Part shown: positions 17,301 through 24,704 of the stretch, one piece after another
Layout of the letters: each line of letters opens with the position of its first letter
How positions within the stretch are numbered: the stretch's first letter is position 1
Source of the DNA: CAZSAK01 sp964605155
GTDB lineage: Bacteria > Pseudomonadota > Gammaproteobacteria > SZUA-140
DNA length: 64,000 nucleotides
Reading direction: 5' to 3'
Assembly (NCBI GenBank): GCA_964605155.1
Contig: CAZSAK010000010.1
Location: 23,927 to 87,926, forward strand
The notes under the pieces: model-generated
What the model was told of the DNA's origin: nothing
Seen by the model: the letters and a program-made list of their open reading frames with translations, nothing else
Database searches by the model: none
Program-made: the position numbers and the translations under genes

Positions 17301-18252
17301 GAATTTTCAACGTGCCTGGTCCGAAACCACCTGGCGCCTGCAGTCAATGCGTGACAATTCTCAATGTGCATGGCAGGAGTACGACAGGATCGCCGATAAG
17401 GATGACCCCGGCCTTAATATAAGCCTGAGCTTCGATACGGATGAAGATATTACCGCGCCCTATATCAACACCGGTGCCCGGCCCCGAATCGCCATCCTCA
17501 GGGAACAGGGCGTCAACGGACAGGTGGAAATGGCCGCCGCCTTCGACCGGGCCGGGTTCAGCTGTGTGGACGTGCACATGAGCGAAATCGTCAGCGGCGG
17601 GATATCGTTGTCTACTTTCAAGGGCATCGCCGCCTGTGGAGGGTTTTCCTACGGCGATGTGCTGGGCGCGGGCGAGGGCTGGGCCAAATCGATACTGTTC
17701 AACAGCCGTGCGTATGATGAATTCGCTGCCTTTTTTGCCCGGCAGGACAGTTTTGGTCTGGGTGTGTGTAACGGCTGTCAGATGATGTCGAATCTCCATG
17801 AACTGATACCCGGCGCCGAGTTATGGCCACACTTCGTCCGCAACACATCGGAACAATTCGAGGCGCGTTTTGTGCTGGTCGAGATTCTGCCATCACCATC
17901 GCTTTTTTTAGACGGCATGGCCGGGTCGTGCCTGGCGATCACGGTGGCACACGGTGAGGGGCGGGCGGAACTGCGCGAAGATAACAACTTGGCCCAACTG
18001 GAAGAGGCGGGCATCGTCGCGATGCGCTATGTGGACAATTACGGCCGGCCGACGATGACCTATCCCGCCAATCCCAATGGATCCATCGACGGGCTCACGG
18101 GACTGACCACCACGGACGGCCGTTTTACCATCATGATGCCGCATCCGGAACGGGTATTCAGGACACTTCAGAATTCCTGGTATCCTGACGGATGGAACAA
18201 ATACAGTCCCTGGATGCGCCTGTTTCGAAATGCTCTCAAGTGGTTGCAATAG
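14353..18252 (+). CDS. purL: Phosphoribosylformylglycinamidine synthase, single-chain form
   Basis: PurL converts FGAR and glutamine to FGAM in purine synthesis. The 1299-residue product is the large single-chain type of proteobacteria. An N-terminal PurS-like region is followed by two AIR-synthase-like halves (VETHNHPTAIAPFPGAATGSGG in the first, GKDSLSMKT in the second) and a C-terminal glutaminase domain with FSYGDVLGAGEGWA, the nucleophile in GVCNGCQMM, and the HPERVFR histidine. A TTATATAAGC stretch lies 15 bases ahead of the ATG. There is no obvious strong Shine-Dalgarno sequence. Confidence 0.98.
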   Translation: MLQLLGGSALSPFRRHKLIKELREIIPALADTDARYIHFVDLESPLMAGQQQLLDRLLQYGPSQEDVLSNGELFLVTPRQGTISPWSSKATDIAHRCGLDTVRRIERGTVFYLLKSNGGMLTQGEITRALPLLHDRMTESVFFAMEEAEGLFRQEDPAPLSTVDVIGGGRAALLNADRELGLALSEDELDYVVESFTSLGRNPTDVELMMFAQVNSEHCRHKIFNANWVIDGAPRDSSLFDMIRETSSHSPLGILSAYHDNAAVLQGFEATRFFPDPDTREYRRFTEQAHINIKVETHNHPTAIAPFPGAATGSGGEIRDEAATGRGAKPKAGLAGFSVSNLRLPEAIQPWEVDYGKPGRIASALTIMLEGPIGAAAFNNEFGRPNIYGYFRTFEAMLPGPGGDQLRGYHKPIMIAGGLGAIRPRHVQKDSIASRSQLVVLGGPAMLIGLGGGAASSMASGASTETLEFASVQRGNPEIQRRCQEVIDRCWQLGEDNPIIAIHDVGAGGLSNAMPELVHDSERGASIELRTIPNDDTGMSPLQIWCNEAQERFVLAISSQQLPLFTAICERERCPYAVVGEATEATQLVVGDGYFDNLPIDLPMPLLFGKPPKMLRDVAHHPYHKQELDLSQADLHEAALRILHLPAVADKSFLITIGDRSVGGLVSRDQMVGPWQVPVADVAVTLADYTGDTGEALAMGERSPVGILHPAASGRLAIGEALTNIAASRINALGDVKLSANWMAAAGHAGDDASLFTTVQAVTELCKVLGIAIPVGKDSLSMKTVWQEDNGRQREMTAPLSLIISAFAPVIDAGRTLTPQLRIDQGDSDLILIDLGKGQHRLGGSALAQVFSQIGHHPPDLDDPESLMAFFNVIQELNKAGQILAYHDRADGGLFTTVCEMCFAGHCGVNVKLDDLGDDLHAALFCEELGVVIQVRHSDTDSVIELLHDAGLAHHSHVIGELNDKDVVVFTYGHQQVLADSRVNFQRAWSETTWRLQSMRDNSQCAWQEYDRIADKDDPGLNISLSFDTDEDITAPYINTGARPRIAILREQGVNGQVEMAAAFDRAGFSCVDVHMSEIVSGGISLSTFKGIAACGGFSYGDVLGAGEGWAKSILFNSRAYDEFAAFFARQDSFGLGVCNGCQMMSNLHELIPGAELWPHFVRNTSEQFEARFVLVEILPSPSLFLDGMAGSCLAITVAHGEGRAELREDNNLAQLEEAGIVAMRYVDNYGRPTMTYPANPNGSIDGLTGLTTTDGRFTIMMPHPERVFRTLQNSWYPDGWNKYSPWMRLFRNALKWLQ

Positions 18253-18280
18253 GGTTTGAAACCCATATATCTCATTATAT

Positions 18281-19237
18281 ATGAACCCGTTAAAACGTTA
18301 TTCCATCCAAGCCGTCATTATTTTACTGCCGCTGGCTGCTGCAGCTTTGCTCGCATGGTGGGGCGCATCCTATCAGTCCGCCCTGATCCGGTCCCATAAA
18401 TTGAACGTGATCTCGGTGCACAGTAGTGCCGAGATGAAGACAAAATTCGAGCGCCTGGGGCTGTCATGGCCGCCGGAACCCGGGCCAACCGTCCCCCGTT
18501 TTACGATCAGATCCCTGCCCGGCGATCTGGACGATGTCATGGATCTGGAATTACGGAAATCATTGTTTATCCGTGCGCTGTTACCGAGCATCCTGGCCGA
18601 AAACCAGCGCATCCGTGATATACGCAACAAGGTTGTGTCTTTTTTGAAAACCGGCCTGTCTACCACCGGGTCGCCCGCCTGGCACTGGTTACAGGGCGTT
18701 ATGGAGACCTATCGGGTCAAGGGTGACATCAGGCAGCCAAGCGTCCAGCGGCAGTTGCTTCGTCGTTTGGATATTATACCGCCATCCCTGGTACTGGCGC
18801 AGGCGGCGAACGAGAGTGGATGGGGCACATCCAGATTCGCGGTCCAAGGTAATAATCTTTTCGGTATCTGGACCTACGAGTACGACAGAGGGTTGATACC
18901 GACGGCACGTGCCGAGGATATGGAACATGCGGTGAGGAGATATCCGAATATAAGGGCTTCTGTCAGGGCCTACCTCTATACGCTCAATATCGGCGGTTCC
19001 TATAGACAGATGCGCATCCTTCGTGAACGCATGCGACAAAGCGGACAACCGCTTGATGCCCATGGATTGGTCGACGGGCTGGTGCGATATTCACAGCGCG
19101 GTGTGGATTATGTGGATGATATCCGCAACATTATCGAAAGGAATCAACTGCAGCTGCTGGATAATGTGGAGCTGTATCCGGTCGCGGTGGAACTGGTCAT
19201 GAAGCTGCCGGTCATGAGCGAATCCAAAGATGGCTGA
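18281..19237 (+). CDS. Bax-type glucosaminidase domain protein
   Basis: The 318-residue product starts with a single hydrophobic segment (about residues 10-30) that would act as a signal anchor. A C-terminal mannosyl-glycoprotein endo-beta-N-acetylglucosaminidase-like domain (GH73) follows. The catalytic glutamate is expected in LAQAANESGWGTS, and the NNLFGIWTY signature follows. Proteins of this type (Bax in E. coli) are thought to cleave peptidoglycan. The last 26 bases overlap the end of the convergent deacetylase gene. Confidence 0.88.
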   Translation: MNPLKRYSIQAVIILLPLAAAALLAWWGASYQSALIRSHKLNVISVHSSAEMKTKFERLGLSWPPEPGPTVPRFTIRSLPGDLDDVMDLELRKSLFIRALLPSILAENQRIRDIRNKVVSFLKTGLSTTGSPAWHWLQGVMETYRVKGDIRQPSVQRQLLRRLDIIPPSLVLAQAANESGWGTSRFAVQGNNLFGIWTYEYDRGLIPTARAEDMEHAVRRYPNIRASVRAYLYTLNIGGSYRQMRILRERMRQSGQPLDAHGLVDGLVRYSQRGVDYVDDIRNIIERNQLQLLDNVELYPVAVELVMKLPVMSESKDG

Positions 19238-20279
19238 ACCAGTAAAATCGGCCTGAATCCTCCGCGGGCGCCGTACAATTATAACGGCTGCGTCCGACCG
19301 GCAATGGTCGCTGGGCCCGTACACTGAAGCGTTCCTTATCCAGCCAGGTAACCTCCACTTCGCCCTGACCGCTGATGTAGCAGACCAGCTGATCCTGGCG
19401 GGCATCCGAAGAGGCCAGTGTAACGGTCATCAGCGGTTGCCATACATCTCCCTGCAACTGCGGGTCCCAGGGGGTGACCTCGGTCACCGGCAGCGGCAAG
19501 CTTAAGGCCTTGGTTTTGAATTCCCTGATCTGTGCGAATGCCTCGGCCATGGGATAACGCGGCAGGATACGCGGGTCTGAATAGGGGCCGATCGCGCCCG
19601 ATTGTTGTCCGAACCCTGTATAACCCAGGTCTGCGACGATCGTGGCTAGCGATTTGTTGTATTCCCCATAGGGATAGGCAAACAATGGCAGTGCATTACC
19701 CAGTTCACCCTCGAGGCGGGCCTGGGCGTGTTTGATATCGGCGGTCACGCGCCGCTTCCACTGCCGCAGGGATTCATCCGGGTGCATCCTGATCAGATGC
19801 TCGTGTGTGGCCGAGTGATTGGCGAATGTGGCGCCGTGTTGCTGCATCTCCCGCATCTGCTCCCAAGTCATATAGGCCGGCAGTTGCTGGTCGACGGCGT
19901 CGGTGGAGACAAATACCGTGAATGGCCAGTTTCTCGACTTTAACAGGGGAAAGGCGCGGCTATAGACAGAGACATAGGCATCGTCGATGGTGATCGAGAT
20001 GGTCTTGTCCGGTATCATCCGGCCGTGGCGTACCTGCTCGACAATCCTATCAAGGGGCCAGACATTGAACCCTTCCTGCCCGAGCCACTCGATATGACGT
20101 TTGAACTGGTCGATGGTGACATTCGTGGTGGGAACATCGGGCTCACCAAAGTGATGGTACATGAAAACTACCGCATGGCTGGCGGGGGCATGACGATCAG
20201 CGGCAAGACATGGTGTATTAACCGACGCAAACAGGCTCACTGTCAGCAAACACATACGCGTCATAAAGTTGGCTTTCAT
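19212..20279 (-). CDS. Secreted polysaccharide deacetylase family protein
   Basis: I choose the ATG at 20279, which gives a 355-residue protein with a signal peptide (MKANFMTRMCLLTVSLFA, cut near CLAA); the frame stays open to a TTG at 20321. The NodB-type domain is seen in VVFMYHHFGEP, the metal-site aspartates in SITIDDAY, the HSATH motif and FAYPYGEYN. The usual TFDDG is changed to TIDDA. The extra C-terminal 90 residues look like a beta-rich domain. Substrates in the family are acetylated glycans; PgaB/IcaB relatives act on poly-N-acetylglucosamine. No biosynthetic partner is adjacent. Confidence 0.85.
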   Translation of the reverse strand: MKANFMTRMCLLTVSLFASVNTPCLAADRHAPASHAVVFMYHHFGEPDVPTTNVTIDQFKRHIEWLGQEGFNVWPLDRIVEQVRHGRMIPDKTISITIDDAYVSVYSRAFPLLKSRNWPFTVFVSTDAVDQQLPAYMTWEQMREMQQHGATFANHSATHEHLIRMHPDESLRQWKRRVTADIKHAQARLEGELGNALPLFAYPYGEYNKSLATIVADLGYTGFGQQSGAIGPYSDPRILPRYPMAEAFAQIREFKTKALSLPLPVTEVTPWDPQLQGDVWQPLMTVTLASSDARQDQLVCYISGQGEVEVTWLDKERFSVRAQRPLPVGRSRYNCTAPAEDSGRFYWFSHLWIRS

Positions 20280-20644
20280 CGCGTTTTGAACATCGAGATG
20301 TGATTCTTCAGCGTATTGCAATATAAGGTCAACAAGATTTCAATCGAAAATCTTTTTGAGGCTATTTATGATATCTTTTTATTTCATAGAGATATATCAA
20401 ATATCATTGACTCATATTTATATAAGCGTTATAAATATCCGCCAGCTCATAGTTTTTTTACATGGAAGATAAATAAATCAACGGATGGGGGAGCTGCACT
20501 TGCGCATGGAATGCCCGCTATTAAAATAAGGGGTGGGTGTGAAAGGGATATTCACCCCTTTATTTTTCCTTAAACATTAAGACAAATCATTCATCATATC
20601 CGGCAGACATCATAGCTGCTGCTATTCCATATCGAGGTAATCTA
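20280..20644. other. AT-rich intergenic region between deacetylase and FKBP genes
   Basis: This 365-base stretch is much richer in A and T than its surroundings. It must contain promoters for the two divergent genes. The plus frame 20316-20573 is open but has no ribosome binding site and no protein-like composition, so I do not call it a gene. A stem-loop at 20528-20570 is listed separately. Confidence 0.6.
20528..20570. terminator. Stem-loop with terminator features
   Basis: AAGGGGTG at 20528-20535 pairs perfectly with CACCCCTT at 20553-20560, and the plus strand continues TATTTTTCCT. The minus strand continues into TATTTTAA, so it could end transcription in either direction. No gene clearly ends here, so it may close an unannotated small RNA or leader. 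Confidence 0.5.
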
Positions 20645-21331
20645 ATGAGATTTAAATTATTATTGATGTTCACAGGTATATTGTTCGCTTCCGCGGTGAA
20701 CGCTGCAGAGAATGCGCAAACCATGGAACAGAAATTCAGCTATGCCGTCGGGTTCCAATTTGCCCAGGACCTGAAACAAAAGGGTATCGAGGTTGATCCA
20801 GAACAGGTGGTCCAGGCAGTGAGTGATGTGCTGTCCGGTTCGCCTTTAAAGGTATCCATGGAAGATATGCAGGCGGCCTTCAACGCATACCGGGAGAAGC
20901 AAAGGCAGCAACTCGAGGCGCTTGCCCAGAAAAATAGGCAGGTGGGTATGGAATTTCTCGCCAAGAATAAGAAGGAAAAGGGTGTCAAAGAAACCTCGAG
21001 CGGCCTGCAGTACAAGATCATCAAGGAGGGGAACGGTAAAACTCCCGCGCCCGGTGATACCGTTACGGTCAATTACCGTGGCACGTTGCTGAACGGCCAG
21101 GAATTCGACAGTTCCTACAAACGTGGCGAGCCCTCCACGTTTCCAGTAAGTGGCGTCATCAAAGGTTGGCAGGAGGCGCTGCCCATGATGAAGGAGGGAG
21201 CGAAATGGGAGATCTATGTACCTTCGGAGCTCGCCTATGGGCAAAGAGGCGTAGGTAACAATATCGGCCCCAATGAGACCCTAATTTTTGATATCGAATT
21301 ACTCAATATCAAGGAATCTGCCGCGAATTGA
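20645..21331 (+). CDS. FKBP-type peptidyl-prolyl isomerase, Mip/FkpA type
   Basis: The 228-residue product has a signal peptide (LLLMFTGILFASAVNA). An N-terminal helical dimerisation domain (to about residue 115) rich in Gln, Lys and Glu comes next, and a C-terminal FKBP domain opens GLQYKIIKEGNGKTPAPGD. The FKBP active-site residues appear in TLLNGQEFDSSY, VIKGWQEALPMM and PSELAYGQRG. It should act as a periplasmic folding catalyst. A GAGGT sequence precedes the ATG. Confidence 0.93.
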   Translation: MRFKLLLMFTGILFASAVNAAENAQTMEQKFSYAVGFQFAQDLKQKGIEVDPEQVVQAVSDVLSGSPLKVSMEDMQAAFNAYREKQRQQLEALAQKNRQVGMEFLAKNKKEKGVKETSSGLQYKIIKEGNGKTPAPGDTVTVNYRGTLLNGQEFDSSYKRGEPSTFPVSGVIKGWQEALPMMKEGAKWEIYVPSELAYGQRGVGNNIGPNETLIFDIELLNIKESAAN

Positions 21332-21409
21332 TTAGCTTATCCTAACCAGCGTCATACAAGTCACGCTCAAGCAGGCCGAGTTGACGGATGTGATCTATCC
21401 AGTCAGGGC

Positions 21410-21462
21410 ATTATTTGTTTAACAATGTTATACATTATGCTATATTATGTATAACAAATAAT
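21410..21462. repeat. Nested AT-rich inverted repeats
   Basis: ATTATTTGTT at 21410-21419 is the exact reverse complement of 21453-21462, and GTTATACAT at 21427-21435 is the exact reverse complement of 21447-21455. The two arms nest around the same centre near 21441. This looks like an operator for a dimeric regulator or a cruciform-prone site between the FKBP gene and the small reading frame at 21492. Confidence 0.6.
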
Positions 21463-21491
21463 TCACAATTACAGGATTATTCGTTAAATTA

Positions 21492-21692
21492 ATGATTTAT
21501 TGTAATAATCAGATACGTTTGACGGAACGCGAAAGGGGCCAGCTGAGATGGTTGACCGGCACCGATGTCAGTCATATCAAGACCCGGAAAGAGTTTGAAG
21601 GATTTATCGACGCCCAGTTGCGCCGCCAGCGATGTAATGGTCCGGGTGCCTGTCTGGCGCGGTGTTTGCTGGCCTCTTATCTATCTGGCTAA
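21492..21692 (+). CDS. Possible small protein, unrecognised
   Basis: A 66-codon frame opens at ATG 21492 just after a pair of nested palindromes. The first 45 residues look protein-like (LTERERGQLRWLTGTDVSHI, then EFEGFIDAQL), while the end is cysteine-rich. There is no good Shine-Dalgarno sequence. It could be a small gene or the decayed start of a larger one; I have no function for it. Confidence 0.3.
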   Translation: MIYCNNQIRLTERERGQLRWLTGTDVSHIKTRKEFEGFIDAQLRRQRCNGPGACLARCLLASYLSG

Positions 21693-21741
21693 TCGCGGCC
21701 CATATCGCCACAGGTCTGTATCGATAGCTGGTCGGTCCAGG

Positions 21742-23378
21742 TCAATTAACCAGGAACTGATAAGGGATCGTGTTGATCGCAATCTTGCGGTAACCCAGAT
21801 AGTTTTCGATATACAGGATCGGGAATACATTGTATTCATCCGTTATGATGCTCGCCCTGGAGAGCAGTTGCGGGTTGATGTCACGCATTCTTGAAAATAT
21901 CCGGCCCAGGTCGTCCCGCAGGTATACCGGCGTATCCCTGAAGGACAGGTTCAACCGCGGCCGGTAATCCCTGTTTCCTGCAACCAGATAAATGGCCGCC
22001 TTCTTGTCCGTATCAGTAAACTCATCATGAAACATGTACAGTTGCGGGAACCCGGTTACGAGCGTTTTTATCATATGATAATAGGCCGGCATGAGGGAGG
22101 GCAGGGTGAAGGTATTGAATACTGCTGCTCCATCGGGTTGTAGACAGTTTATCAGATCATGAAAAAAATTCTCGACATCAGGTAGTCGGGGATACCATCA
22201 CCTTGGAACAGATCAACAATGATTATGTGATAGGGACGGGGACATTGCTTAACGTAACTGCGTGCGTCCATCCGGAAAAGGTTCACCTGTGCAGGATCGA
22301 ACCCGAAATAGTCACGGGCTGCGACAACGGCAACCGGGTTGATCTCGACGACGTCGACATCGATTCCGCTGGCCGCGAGTTTCATCGGCACGATACCGGC
22401 CGCAAGACCGAGTACCAGCATCGAGGTGTTCGCGGAACTGGAAGTATTGCTGAGTGCCATCATGGCATAGGTATAGACATCCTGTGAAGTGCCATTTCCG
22501 TCGACCAGGTTTTGCAAGATGCCATCCTGGAAGTACATCCTCATCGGCATTTCAGGCCAGACGCCGGCGGTGGGATTCCCTGATTGTCGTCTATCGATAC
22601 TGAGAATCTTGGTGTTACCGAACAGTGATGTGTATTCCTGCTCGATCTGCCAGATGAAATTGTTATACGCAATGGCCTTGTTCTTGCTAAGGTAGGTGCC
22701 GGAAAATCCCAGCAGGCCTCCGCAAAGAACCAGACCGGCAAGCGAGACAAGCAACAGATTACGTTTTTCCCTGGTTCCGATGTTGCCCGATCTCAGCCCC
22801 GCAATCATCGATATCGTGGCGAGCGTGAGGCCAAGTATCAGGACAGATTTGAAGTTGGTGATATTGGGAATGAAGATAAAGGCCGTTATCCAGACACCGA
22901 TAACGGATCCTGCGGTACTGATGAAGAAGACCATCCCCGAACCGCTGTCACCCCGTGTCAACTGACCTTCCCTGTACAATGTCCGCATGGCTATCAACAG
23001 GGGATTCATCGCGGAGATGGTGACAAGTGGAAGAAACAGCAGGATGATGCAGGCGATGAACGAACCTGTCACCAGGTTTATCCGGGCAAGCTGAAAGAAT
23101 GTCCACGGATAGACGAGACAGGCAACCCCCAGGCTGAGTGCCGAAACCGCCGGCATCGATAAGAATGTGAGTTCGAGGCTCGTTGCCTTGTTGAACCGAT
23201 GTGATAGTTTTCCGCCGAGAAAATAACCCAGCGCCAAAGAGATCAAGGTCAGTGACAGGATTCCCGTCCAGATATAAAGGCTGACGCCAAAGTATGGCGT
23301 CATGATCCTTGACGCCAACAGTTCCAGGGCCAGTGTTGCAGCACCGGTAATAAAAATGACGACTATATATATCTTCAT
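21742..23378 (-). pseudogene. Membrane-bound spermidine-synthase-like protein, frameshifted
   Basis: Two minus-strand frames form one broken gene. The first, 23378-22152, encodes 408 residues: about seven membrane helices and then the Rossmann part of a spermidine-synthase-like domain (VLGLAAG, VDVVEINPVAVV, PYHIIIVDLF). The second, 22170-21742, continues the domain as HDLINCLQPDGAAVFNTF to the natural end. The break lies at a run of seven T (plus-strand A at 22162-22168) where one more T, or a -1 ribosomal slip, would restore the frame. A sequencing error, a true null allele and programmed slippage are all possible. tesA is upstream on the same strand. Confidence 0.75.
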
Positions 23379-23406
23379 GATGTAACAATCTCAGCTTGTG
23401 TTTTTT

Positions 23407-24009
23407 TTACAGTAAGGTTACCAGATAACTCCATATGTTATCGAGGATGTGAGGCTGTGCATCGGCTACGGGATGAAGGCCGTCCGCCTGAAACATCGAG
23501 CTGTTGTCTGCAATGCCGTTGAGGAGAAACGGGACCAGTTCTACGTCATATTTCCGGGCCAAACGCTCGTAAGTGGCGGCGAATTGTTGCGTATATTGTC
23601 TGCCATAGTTGGGCGGTATGCGCATACCCACCAGCACCACATGCGCCTCATGGCTAAGGGATTGTTCGATGATCGAGGCAAGGTTAGTATACATGCTGTC
23701 AAGGGGCAGGCCCCGCAGGCCGTCGTTGGCCCCGAGTTCGACGATCACGATCTCCGGGTTATGCTGTTTGAGCAGCTTGTCAAAACGGGCCAGACCTCCC
23801 CGCGTGGTTTCACCGCTGATGCTGGCGTTAATCACCGTGTATGAATACCCCTTGTCGGCCAGGCGTTGTTCCAGCAGGTATACCCAGCCTCGTTTTTGAT
23901 CGATACCATAGCTTGCGCTTAAACTGTCGCCCAAAACCATGATCACGGGCCTGGCGTTGGATACCGTTGGGATAGTCAACAACAGAATCAGCAGGAGTCG
24001 TCTTAGCAT
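23407..24009 (-). CDS. tesA: Acyl-CoA thioesterase I / arylesterase, SGNH family
   Basis: TesA hydrolyses acyl-CoA and other esters and is periplasmic. The 200-residue product has a signal peptide (MLRRLLLILLLTIPTVSNA) and the SGNH blocks GDSLSASYG (Ser), ISGETTRGG (Gly), GANDGL (Asn) and DGLHP (Asp-His). The start codon at 24007-24009 overlaps by two bases the divergent ybbA start, forming CATG. The tesA-ybbA-ybbP divergon is also found in E. coli. Confidence 0.94.
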   Translation of the reverse strand: MLRRLLLILLLTIPTVSNARPVIMVLGDSLSASYGIDQKRGWVYLLEQRLADKGYSYTVINASISGETTRGGLARFDKLLKQHNPEIVIVELGANDGLRGLPLDSMYTNLASIIEQSLSHEAHVVLVGMRIPPNYGRQYTQQFAATYERLARKYDVELVPFLLNGIADNSSMFQADGLHPVADAQPHILDNIWSYLVTLL

Positions 24010-24697
24010 GTCAGTGTCTTCACGTCAGCCGGTAATTGAAGTGACGGATCTGGACAAGAATGTCGCCAGTCCCGATGGTGAGCTCGTCATCTTGCATGAT
24101 ATCAATCTTACCATTTTATCAGCCGAGGCAGTGGCGATCATCGGCGCTTCGGGATCGGGTAAATCCACCCTGCTTGGGCTGATGGCTGGACTGGATGTAC
24201 CCACAAGTGGCAGCGTCATGATACAGGGCAGGGATCTGTTTGCCCTCAACGAGGATGGGCGGGCCGAGGTTCGCCGTAACATGATCGGTTTTGTATTCCA
24301 GTCTTTTCAGTTGCTGCCCAACCTGACGGCGCTGGAAAATGTCATGTTGCCCGTCGAACTGTCCGGTCAACAACATCGGGCGCGTGACACTGCCCGTGAA
24401 TTTCTTGATCGTGTGGGACTTGCGTCGCGTCTGCAACACCATCCACGCCAGTTGTCAGGAGGCGAGCAGCAGCGCGTTGCCATCGCGCGCGCATTCGCGG
24501 CACAACCGGCGTTGCTGTTCGCCGACGAACCCACCGGTAACCTTGACCAGCGCACGGGTGACAGGATTATCGATCTGCTGTTTGACATCAACCATGAGCG
24601 TGCTACCACACTGGTACTGGTGACGCATGATGAAGCGCTGTCTGCCCGTTGTAACCGGTCGTTGCATCTGGACGCGGGCCGGTTGCTGAAGGAGTAA
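24008..24697 (+). CDS. ybbA: ABC transporter ATP-binding protein YbbA
   Basis: The 229-residue product is a LolD/MacB-type ATPase with Walker A GASGSGKST, signature LSGGEQQR and Walker B ALLFADEP followed by the H-loop histidine in LVTHDE. I use the ATG at 24008, preceded by AGGAG ten bases upstream; the frame stays open to an ATG at 23939 but that part lies inside tesA on the other strand. It pairs with the ybbP permease, which starts seven bases after its stop. Confidence 0.93.
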   Translation: MSVSSRQPVIEVTDLDKNVASPDGELVILHDINLTILSAEAVAIIGASGSGKSTLLGLMAGLDVPTSGSVMIQGRDLFALNEDGRAEVRRNMIGFVFQSFQLLPNLTALENVMLPVELSGQQHRARDTAREFLDRVGLASRLQHHPRQLSGGEQQRVAIARAFAAQPALLFADEPTGNLDQRTGDRIIDLLFDINHERATTLVLVTHDEALSARCNRSLHLDAGRLLKE

Positions 24698-24704
24698 TGT
24701 ATCC

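Noticed and set aside
20316..20573. An 85-codon plus-strand frame in the AT-rich gap before the FKBP gene.
   Set aside because: It has no ribosome binding site, its residues follow the local base composition, and a terminator-like stem-loop lies within it.
21420..21450. Sequence TTTAACAATGTTATACATTATGC resembling the chromosome dimer resolution site dif.
   Set aside because: The central TATACATTATGC part is close to inverted E. coli dif, but the XerD-binding arm needs an extra base to align and the XerC arm matches in only about half of its positions. The XerD arm is normally highly conserved, so this is not a credible dif.
23939..24007. A longer ybbA start at ATG 23939.
   Set aside because: The extra 23 residues lie over the tesA signal peptide, lack a good ribosome binding site, and are not part of the ABC ATPase fold. 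The ATG at 24008 has AGGAG upstream.
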